From Kingella denitrificans ATCC 33394 (lineage in GTDB: Bacteria; Pseudomonadota; Gammaproteobacteria; Burkholderiales; Neisseriaceae): a stretch of 49,057 nt of DNA. Made by a program: the position numbers and the translations under genes. The notes under the pieces were generated by a model. It saw only the letters and a list, made by a program, of their open reading frames with translations, searched no databases and was not told the origin of the DNA. The stretch is from assembly GCF_000190695.1 (NCBI RefSeq), contig NZ_GL870929.1:1650861-1699917 (forward strand). Direction: 5' to 3'. Positions within the stretch are counted from its first letter, which is position 1; each line of letters opens with the position of its first letter. Shown here in pieces: positions 42,638 through 49,057 of this stretch.

Positions 42638-45600
42638 ATGCGCTTTTTTTGGTTTGTGATTTTACCGGCGGTGCTGCTCGGCATGCTGGCTTCGTCTTTG
42701 CCGGTGGCGATATATGCCGCGGTGTTCGGTGCGGTGCTGATGGCGTTGATTGCGCCCAGCGATAAGGACAACGATAAGGGCAATGCCGACCGCGGCGGCG
42801 ATAGCGGCGAGCGGCGGCGTTATCTGGCCGACCGAGTGGACGATTTGGAATACGAAGTGCGCGAGTTGCGGCGGCGGCTGGCGGCATTGGAGCGGCGGCA
42901 GAGTATGCCTGCTGCCATGCCCGAGCAACAAGCGGCGCAAAAGCAGCCTGCAACCGTATCGCCGGTGCGCGATGCCCAGCCTGAAACCGCTGCCGCCAAC
43001 GCCCCGTTAACGGCGCGCGTTGCCGAAAGCAGCCTGCAACAACCGGCGGTGGTCCGAATGCCTGCCCCCGATGCGGCACAAAAGCAGCCTGCACCCGAAA
43101 CGCCCAGCCTGCCGGTGGAAGAAGAGCCTTTGGTATGGGCGGGCTACGAGCTGGTGCCCGAATCGCAATACGAAGAAAGAATGGCGGCGCAGCGCGACCG
43201 TGTGCTGTTCCGGCCTGAAGAGCTGCCTGCCGATAATGCAGCCGCCCATATTCCTGCGGATAAAACGTCTGCGGACAAAACCCCTGCGGCGCACACCGCG
43301 CCCGTTCAACAGCAGCCTGCACGTCAAAAGCAGGCTGCACATGCTTCTTCCCGCGCCGCTTCGAGCGCACCGTCTTCACGCAAAATCCGACCGCAGCACA
43401 GCGAACCTGCCGAGCCTAATCCGCTGCTGGCATGGTTCCTAAGCGGCAACCCGCTGCTGAAAACCGGTGCGCTGGTGCTGTTTTTCGGGCTGGCGTTCCT
43501 GCTGAGTTATGTGGGCGGCCATTTGCCGCTGAGCGTGCGCTATCTGGCAGTGTTCGGCGCAGGTGTGGCGGCGGCGGGCGCAGGCGTGAAGCTGCAAAGC
43601 AAAAAACGCGAATATGGCCTCACCTTGCAGGGCTTCGGCTTGGGTGTGATGTATCTGACCACGCTGGCGGCCGCGAAACTGCATGCGTTGATTGGTTCGG
43701 GCGTGGCATTTGTCGTGATGGTGGCCTTGGTGCTGGTGATGATTGCCCGCGCCGTGTCGCAGGACGCGAAAGTTATGGCGCAGGCTGCTTTGGTGGGCGG
43801 TTTGGCCGCACCCGTGCTAGTGGGCGGCGGCGGTTCGCACATTGTGCTGTTCGGCTATCTGGCGTTGTTGAACGCAGGCGTGGCGGCGATTGCATGGTTT
43901 AAGGCATGGCGCTCGCTCAATTTAATCGGGCTTTCCGGCACGTTCGTCATCGCTTCTTCCTGGGGTGCTGCCCGTTATCACGATGAATTGTTCGCCAGCA
44001 GTGAGCTGTTCCTGATTTACCATTGGCTGCTCTACACGCTGATTGCCTGTCTGTTCGCCCGCAAAACGCTGGAAGACGAACCGCTGGCCGGCAGCCTGAA
44101 ACGCATTCCCGACAACGCTTCGCTGGAACGCATTTGGCAGACGGTAACGGCATACGGCAGCCACATCGGCATCCTCGACAGCAGCCTGCTGTTCGGCAGC
44201 GCGATAACTTCGTTTTCGCTGCAATATGCGTTGATGGACAAAGGCGGCCACGGCGCGGCGTATTCCGCGCTGCTTTGGGCGGCGGTTTATGGCGGCGCGG
44301 CACTGTATTTCGCCCGCCTGCGCGACGATTTCGCCGTGATGAAGCAGGCGTTTGCCGGGCTGTTCCTCGTGTTTGTTACGCTGGCCGTGCCGTTGGCGTT
44401 TGAATTGCGCTGGACGGCGATGGCGTGGGCGTTGGAAGCCGCGCTGGTGTATTCGTTCGGGCTGATTCAGCGGCAGCCGCAAACGCGCGTGGTTGCTGTC
44501 GGCGTATATGGCTTGGCGGCTTTGTCGCAACTGAAAGATTTGCTGCGCAACGCGGGCGAATCGGACAGCGGCGCGCTGCTGAACGGCTCGTTTTCCGGCG
44601 CGTTGATTGCGGCGGCCAGCGGCGTGCTGATGTATTGGGCATGGGCGAGAATGCGCCGCGAAGACAGCGCGCTGTGGGAGAAAAACGGCGTGTCGGTGGT
44701 GTTGCTGCTCGCCTTAATCCACGCGGTTTCCCTGCCGATGCTGGTGTTCGGCAGGCTGGGCTGCACGCTGGCGCTGGCCGTGTATGCGTTGGCCTTCGCG
44801 GCGGCGCAATGGCGGCAGAAGCAGCCTGTGTTCAGCGGCTTTTCCGCCGCGTGCGTGCTGATTTCGTTTTTATGCAGCCTGCACCTTGTGGCTCCCGAAG
44901 AAATCAACATCGATATGGTGCTGACGGGCACGGCCATTCTGTATCTTGCCACCGCGTTCACGCTGCACAAAGCCCGCTGGCAGCGCGAAGAACCGCAGTT
45001 CGGCAGCGGCACGCAGTTGTGCAATTTGGGTGCAGGCTGCCTGATGATGGTGCTGGCGTGGGTGGAATGGCAGAACGGCTTGGGTTCGCTGGCCCGTATT
45101 TTCAACATGGAATACGGCTGGGCGTGGGCATGGTTTGCGTTTGCCGCGCTGCTGCTTTTGGGCGCGCGTGGGTCGCGCTGGCGCGAAGGCGTGCAGGCTG
45201 CTTCTTTGGCGATGTGGCTGTTTGCCGTTATGTCGATTGGCCGATATGCCGATATTTGGGCGACAGAAGTGCCGTTGGCAGGCAGCCTGCTGATGTTGGG
45301 CTTCAGTGTGTTGGCCGCCCTGTCTGCCCTATGGCAGCCTGAAACACGCCATCCCGACGGTGGAAAACTCATTGGCTTTGCCCCTGCCGTCCATGCCGTG
45401 CTGCTGCCCACCTACATTCTTTTGTGGACGCAGTTTTCAGGCAGCCTGGCCGAAGCCCATTGGCCGAACGCCCTGCCGCTGGCCCGTTTGGCCATCCCGT
45501 TTGCCGCATGGCTGGCACTCACCGTGTGGCGCGACCGTTTCGGCGAACTGCGCGGCATTTACTGGCGTTGGCACAGCGCCTTGCTAGCCGTGTACGCCGC

Positions 45601-46135
45601 ACTGTGGTTCGTGCATGCCAACTTTGCCCGTCCGCCGCAGTCCGATTTCCCTTATTTCCCCGTGTTCAACGCCGTAGAAATCGGCAGCATCGCCGTGTTG
45701 TATCTGCTGTACCGCTGGCTGGGCGCGTGGTTGCCCGAAAGCAGCCTGCAAGCCGACGGGCGGCGTGTGGTAGCCGGCAGCCTGCCCGCGCTGTTCCTGC
45801 TGCTGTTGAGCGGCGGCGTGATGCGGCTGTGGCACATCTTCGGCGGCGTGGATTGGCGGCTTGACCACCTGCTGGCTTCCTTCGGCGTGCAGGCCAGCCT
45901 GTCGATTGTTTGGGCGCTGGCCGCCATTGTGCTGATGGTGTCCGGCAACCGCGCCGCCGATCGGGCCCGCTGGCTGGTTGGCGCGAGCATTATGGCCGTG
46001 GTGGTGCTGAAACTCTTCTTCGTGGAACTGGGCAACAGCGGCGGCATCGAACGGATTGTTTCCTTCATCGTCGTCGGCCTGCTCCTGCTGCTGGTTGGTT
46101 GGTATGCACCCGTGCCGCCGAAGGATAGGGATTAG
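42638..46135 (+). CDS. DUF2339 family giant membrane protein
   Basis: An 1165-residue inner-membrane protein. Seen: an N-terminal helical hairpin (about 2-45), a coiled coil (VDDLEYEVRELRRRLAALERRQ, about 68-89), a long Ala/Pro/Gln-rich linker (about 90-275), then more than 20 membrane helices to the end, with GGLAAPVLVGGGGSHIVLFGYLALLN typical of DUF2339. The function of the family is unknown. The start at 42638 has AAAGG 8 bases upstream. The linker is largely made from in-frame DUS readings (QKQPAT, SSLQQPA, QKQPAPE, QQQPARQKQAAHA), so it is a tolerant site for uptake sequences. A paired DUS terminator follows. Confidence 0.9.
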   Translation: MRFFWFVILPAVLLGMLASSLPVAIYAAVFGAVLMALIAPSDKDNDKGNADRGGDSGERRRYLADRVDDLEYEVRELRRRLAALERRQSMPAAMPEQQAAQKQPATVSPVRDAQPETAAANAPLTARVAESSLQQPAVVRMPAPDAAQKQPAPETPSLPVEEEPLVWAGYELVPESQYEERMAAQRDRVLFRPEELPADNAAAHIPADKTSADKTPAAHTAPVQQQPARQKQAAHASSRAASSAPSSRKIRPQHSEPAEPNPLLAWFLSGNPLLKTGALVLFFGLAFLLSYVGGHLPLSVRYLAVFGAGVAAAGAGVKLQSKKREYGLTLQGFGLGVMYLTTLAAAKLHALIGSGVAFVVMVALVLVMIARAVSQDAKVMAQAALVGGLAAPVLVGGGGSHIVLFGYLALLNAGVAAIAWFKAWRSLNLIGLSGTFVIASSWGAARYHDELFASSELFLIYHWLLYTLIACLFARKTLEDEPLAGSLKRIPDNASLERIWQTVTAYGSHIGILDSSLLFGSAITSFSLQYALMDKGGHGAAYSALLWAAVYGGAALYFARLRDDFAVMKQAFAGLFLVFVTLAVPLAFELRWTAMAWALEAALVYSFGLIQRQPQTRVVAVGVYGLAALSQLKDLLRNAGESDSGALLNGSFSGALIAAASGVLMYWAWARMRREDSALWEKNGVSVVLLLALIHAVSLPMLVFGRLGCTLALAVYALAFAAAQWRQKQPVFSGFSAACVLISFLCSLHLVAPEEINIDMVLTGTAILYLATAFTLHKARWQREEPQFGSGTQLCNLGAGCLMMVLAWVEWQNGLGSLARIFNMEYGWAWAWFAFAALLLLGARGSRWREGVQAASLAMWLFAVMSIGRYADIWATEVPLAGSLLMLGFSVLAALSALWQPETRHPDGGKLIGFAPAVHAVLLPTYILLWTQFSGSLAEAHWPNALPLARLAIPFAAWLALTVWRDRFGELRGIYWRWHSALLAVYAALWFVHANFARPPQSDFPYFPVFNAVEIGSIAVLYLLYRWLGAWLPESSLQADGRRVVAGSLPALFLLLLSGGVMRLWHIFGGVDWRLDHLLASFGVQASLSIVWALAAIVLMVSGNRAADRARWLVGASIMAVVVLKLFFVELGNSGGIERIVSFIVVGLLLLLVGWYAPVPPKDRD

Positions 46136-46159
46136 GGCGTAAGCAGTATCGCCAAAACG

Positions 46160-46204
46160 AAAAGCAGCCTGCACTTTAGAGATTGAAGTGCAGGCTGCTT
46201 TTTA
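46160..46204 (+). terminator. Paired DUS hairpin behind the DUF2339 gene
   Basis: AAAAGCAGCCTGCACTT and AAGTGCAGGCTGCTTTTT form a 17-bp stem with a T run, 24 bases after the stop. Confidence 0.85.
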
Positions 46205-46311
46205 TCTTGCCGACATATGTTCCAATGCCGTTCCTAAGTAATCCGCCGTTATTCTAAAACCGGAGTTGCGGTGCATCGTGATTGAACGAAGCAGGAAGCA
46301 GCCTGCAAGGT

Positions 46312-47769
46312 TCAAAACCGACGTTCCACCTCGATAAACCATTGGCGGCTGCGGCGTTGGTAGAGTTCCGGAATATTGCTGTTGATGTTCAGATGGCGGT
46401 AGGTTAGGCGGGGCATCAGGCCGTGCCATTGCAGTTTGGGATGCCACAGCGACAAGTTGAGCTGGGTTTCTCGGTCGGAGCGCACCACGGGGAAAAAGAA
46501 GTGCGTTTGGCGGAACTGCCGCCTGCCCAAGCGGATGTCTGCACGCAGGCCGAATTGCGGCCATTCCCGCATCAGCCCGAAGCGGATGCCGCGTCGGACG
46601 GAGGCTTCCGACGGGTCGCGGGTTTGGTGTTCCAGCCAGTCTAAACCGATATAGAGCAGGCTGTTTGCGATGGGCATCCAGGCGGCGGTGGCAGTTAATT
46701 GGGTTTGCGGGCCGTTGTAGCTTTGTGCAACGTTTTTGCTGCGGTAATGCCGCCAACTGCGGGTGGCCATCACGCTGATTTGCCATTTTGAGCCGATTTG
46801 GCGGCTATATTGCCCCTGTATGCCGTATTGGCGGCTGTATGGGCTACCTGAAAACCAGCTGAATTCGGTATAGGGCTGTATCTGCCAGCTGCTGCGGATA
46901 TTGCGGAAGCGGTAACCAGCCTGCACACGTAGGTTTTCTTCGTTGTACTCGCGCCGATCCCAGTAAAACACACCGTCCAAACTAACACCGCCGGTGAGGA
47001 AGTGGTTGCCGCCAATGTTCACGGATCGGTCGAGCGCGGCACTGTAACGCAGGCCGGTGGCTTTCTGGGGCAACGAGGCTTCATCACGCACCCACACGCG
47101 TGAGCCCAAGCGCAGTTCGCGGGCAGAGGAGGCGTTATTGACGTTGTCGTTCCGTTCGTATTGCAGCGAGGCATCGGCTTGCCACGCCTGCCGTTTTTGC
47201 ATGGCTTGGCGGTATTGCGCCACCAGTTGTTTTGCTTCCGGCAGCAGGTCGGACTGTTCCAATTGTTCGGCCTGTTGATCGGCCTGGCGGTATTGGTGGT
47301 TTTCAAACAGCATCGCCATGTAGTCGAACCGGACATAAGACAGTTCCGGCCGCCGCTGCACAATGGCGGCATAATGCCTGATTGCCTGCTCAAGCTTGTC
47401 CTGCCCGCGCAATAGGGCACCTTTGCCGTAATCGTACAAAACGGTATCGTGGTTCGGCATGGTGCGGTACAAATCCAGCAGGTCGGCCAGCAAATCCCAT
47501 TGGTGACTGAGGATGGCCTGATTGATCAGGTGTTCGGTCAGGGCGGGATTGGCGCGCAGGTCGGTTTCGGTTAGGTGCTTGGAGGGTTGGGTACTGCTTT
47601 GGGGTGTTTTCGGGGCGATGCTGTCGTCCGTTTGAATGGGCTGGGGCGGCTGCGGCCATGGCGGATTGTCATCGTGCGGCACGAGGGTTGGCGGCGCGGC
47701 AATCGTGCCGAGCGGAAGGCTGAGCAGGCACAGTGCCAGAATGGTGGGATGGCGGAAGATGGGTATCAT
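46312..47769 (-). CDS. Surface lipoprotein assembly modifier (Slam)
   Basis: A 485-residue outer-membrane protein. Seen: a Sec signal (about 1-24, ending GTIAA), a Pro-rich linker, TPR-like helices (about 80-190: HQWDLLADLLDLYRTMPNHDT, YGKGALLRGQDKLEQAIRHYAAIVQRRPELSYVRFDYMAMLFENHQY), and a C-terminal beta barrel (DUF560) ending with an aromatic residue (VERRF), as outer-membrane proteins do. Slam proteins move lipoproteins such as TbpB, fHbp and HpuA to the cell surface in Neisseria. The upstream gene on the same strand is a candidate client. The start at 47769 has no strong ribosome site. Distinction between Slam1 and Slam2 types is not made here. Confidence 0.9.
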   Translation of the reverse strand: MIPIFRHPTILALCLLSLPLGTIAAPPTLVPHDDNPPWPQPPQPIQTDDSIAPKTPQSSTQPSKHLTETDLRANPALTEHLINQAILSHQWDLLADLLDLYRTMPNHDTVLYDYGKGALLRGQDKLEQAIRHYAAIVQRRPELSYVRFDYMAMLFENHQYRQADQQAEQLEQSDLLPEAKQLVAQYRQAMQKRQAWQADASLQYERNDNVNNASSARELRLGSRVWVRDEASLPQKATGLRYSAALDRSVNIGGNHFLTGGVSLDGVFYWDRREYNEENLRVQAGYRFRNIRSSWQIQPYTEFSWFSGSPYSRQYGIQGQYSRQIGSKWQISVMATRSWRHYRSKNVAQSYNGPQTQLTATAAWMPIANSLLYIGLDWLEHQTRDPSEASVRRGIRFGLMREWPQFGLRADIRLGRRQFRQTHFFFPVVRSDRETQLNLSLWHPKLQWHGLMPRLTYRHLNINSNIPELYQRRSRQWFIEVERRF

Positions 47770-47816
47770 GGCGGCTGAAACAAAAAATGTGGCGGGCAGG
47801 CGTTGGATTTAATGAC

Positions 47817-47870
47817 GGCTACAGGCTACCTGAAAACGCTATCGGGGCTGTTTTCAGGTAGCCTGTAGCC
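47817..47870. repeat. Perfect 20-bp inverted repeat carrying the AGGCTACCTGAA dialect
   Basis: The arms 47817-47836 and 47851-47870 are exact complements around a 14-base loop. Each holds AGGCTACCTGAAAA or its complement. The hairpin lies between the Slam gene and its upstream neighbour. No T run follows on the minus strand, so termination there is doubtful. Confidence 0.85.
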
Positions 47871-47875
47871 GGTTT

Positions 47876-47980
47876 TATAGCAGGTTAAAATCGCAATGCT
47901 ACGGCTTTGACCCGCCTTGACGTACTTTTCTGTACGACTTCCGACCCGCTGCTTTGTATCATTTATTTTCATCCGCTATA
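47876..47980. mobile_element. Correia-like miniature element, copy 5 (diverged)
   Basis: 105 bp, starting TATAGCAGGTTAAAAT and ending ATTTTCATCCGCTATA. The core keeps GCCTTGACGTACTT and GTACGACTTCCGACCCGCTGC but differs from the others at many positions. It sits 5 bases from the hairpin, upstream of the Slam gene. Confidence 0.75.
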
Positions 47981-48031
47981 TCTCGCTGCTTTATCGTGTT
48001 TCTTTACTATGCAGCACGACGGCAGAGGTGG

Positions 48032-48991
48032 TTACTGTTTGGTTCCGCTGACGCCGATATTCCATTGGCCGCCAGGATTGCTGCGGCTGCCTTCCACAAA
48101 ACCGGCTACTTCTTCAGCATTGGGGCCGAAAATAGAAAGGTAATATCGGTAGGCATTCATGCGTTCGGAATGGGCTTCACCGTTGATGCCTTTGGTGCGT
48201 TCGGCAGCCGACAGCATCGGATTGTATGGCAGTGCGCCGCCGATACGGGCTTGGCGCAGTTCGATATCGCCGGTGGAAGCCATGCCGGTAATGCGGCCGC
48301 TACCGGTTTTATCGGTAAAGTTGATGCTGTAGTTAAATGCGCCTTTTTCCAAACCAGAACCGAAATTGGCAAAAGATTCGCCACTGTAGTTGAACGTGTT
48401 GCCGCTGAGACGGGTGATGGTGGCATCGTTCACGGGCAGGCCGCTCACCAGCTGCACCTTCATGGTGTCAGCGCGACCGAGTCGGTTGTTCGGGTCGTTA
48501 GCACCATCGTAACGGTAGGCGGTGGGCAGGGTGGCCAACACCATGGAGTAGGGGCGTTGGTAGATATACATTTTCCCTTGTTCTTCCACTTTTACATCTC
48601 GGCTGTCGGGGTAGGCGACTTTCAAAGACGTCCATTCGGCTTTGTAGGGCAGTTCGAGCAGGCCGTCCGGCAGCGCGGTAATGTTGATGCGGTCGGCCAG
48701 TCCGTAACTGCGGCCGTTAAGGGTAAGGGTGAGGTTTTTCTCACCGCGCGTGTTGCTGCCGGCCTGCGGTCCCAACAGGGTTTGTGCGGCAATCACACTT
48801 TTGCTGCTGACCACTCCGGCATAATTGCGGCGGTAGTCCAAGCTGGAGCGGTTTTTAACGGCGGAAGACTCGGCATCGGGTGATGCGGTAGATTGGGGTG
48901 TGTTGCTTTGTGTGGAAGGGGCGCTGCTGCCACTGCTTCCGCAAGCGGCCAGGCTGAGGGCGATAATGGTTGTGCTGAACAAATGCTTCAT
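48032..48991 (-). CDS. Candidate Slam-dependent surface lipoprotein (TbpB/HpuA-like fold)
   Basis: A 319-residue lipoprotein: lipobox LAAC (Cys at 17), then a Gly/Ser/Pro/Thr-rich tether of about 30 residues, then a beta-rich body. Near the C-terminus GSGRITGMAS...GDIELRQARIGG... and IFGPNAEEVAGFVEG match the barrel pattern of Slam client lipoproteins (TbpB, HpuA, fHbp), where 'F.GP.aeE.aG.f' is common. The ATG at 48991 has AGGAG 9 bases upstream. It is upstream of the Slam gene on the same strand. Ligand is unknown; hemoglobin, transferrin or complement factor are family options and not shown here. An AT-rich promoter region lies at the window end. Confidence 0.82.
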   Translation of the reverse strand: MKHLFSTTIIALSLAACGSSGSSAPSTQSNTPQSTASPDAESSAVKNRSSLDYRRNYAGVVSSKSVIAAQTLLGPQAGSNTRGEKNLTLTLNGRSYGLADRINITALPDGLLELPYKAEWTSLKVAYPDSRDVKVEEQGKMYIYQRPYSMVLATLPTAYRYDGANDPNNRLGRADTMKVQLVSGLPVNDATITRLSGNTFNYSGESFANFGSGLEKGAFNYSINFTDKTGSGRITGMASTGDIELRQARIGGALPYNPMLSAAERTKGINGEAHSERMNAYRYYLSIFGPNAEEVAGFVEGSRSNPGGQWNIGVSGTKQ

Positions 48992-49057
48992 GATTGAGAA
49001 CTCCTAATTCGATTTTAAATTTTAAAATTAGTATTTACATAGCTTAACATGTAGAGA

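Overview
The window looks like chromosomal DNA from a Kingella-type member of the Neisseriaceae. The main reason is the very frequent 12-mer AAGCAGCCTGCA and its complement. From memory this is the 'king3' dialect of the Neisseriaceae DNA uptake sequence (DUS), first linked to Kingella oralis. It occurs alone, as inverted pairs behind genes (probable terminators), and inside reading frames. Rarer copies resemble the Simonsiella, Kingella and Eikenella dialects. The proteins (two-heme CcoP, Slam, a 620-residue FeoB, MurA, RuvB and others) fit a betaproteobacterium. The species assignment is inference.

Layout. 1-5.6 kb: 3' end of a membrane glycosyltransferase-like gene, a zinc alcohol dehydrogenase, and a ferrous-iron cluster feoA-feoB-small Cys-rich membrane protein, with feoB and the small gene bracketed by a 74-bp direct repeat, then two small membrane proteins. 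5.6-12.8 kb: ligA, a Sel1-like gene, ispD, murA, a small lipoprotein and murB. 12.8-17 kb: a MATE exporter upstream of murB, aspC, and an anaerobic C4-dicarboxylate transporter. 17-26.3 kb: an accessory-looking stretch of poorly known membrane proteins and lipoproteins, with two queuosine genes (yhhQ behind a preQ1-I riboswitch, and queF). 26.5-27.4 kb: an IS1016/IS1595-type insertion sequence sitting inside a Correia-like miniature element, directly upstream of obgE. 27.4-33.4 kb: obgE, prmC, a gene broken by an in-frame TAG, a TfpX/TfpZ-type pilin accessory gene and an M61 peptidase. 33.4-36.9 kb: ccoNOQP for cbb3 oxidase behind a near-consensus FNR site. 37-46.1 kb: RNase G, hemerythrin, ruvB, dnaX and a DUF2339 giant membrane protein. 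46.3-49 kb: a Slam outer-membrane protein and a candidate Slam-dependent surface lipoprotein.

The genes point to an oral, microaerobic or facultatively anaerobic life: ferrous iron uptake, dicarboxylate exchange, cbb3 oxidase under probable FNR control, and surface lipoprotein export. The most notable non-gene signals are: (1) an A9 run in dnaX where slippage by one base would end the protein just after the clamp-loader core, as in the tau/gamma scheme; (2) a 195-bp tandem repeat in dnaX built around DUS; (3) five 106-bp-class Correia-like elements, one split by an IS with a 7-bp target duplication and one shortened by deletion between internal repeats; (4) the preQ1 riboswitch; and (5) the FNR site upstream of ccoN. 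No tRNA, rRNA or CRISPR array was recognised.
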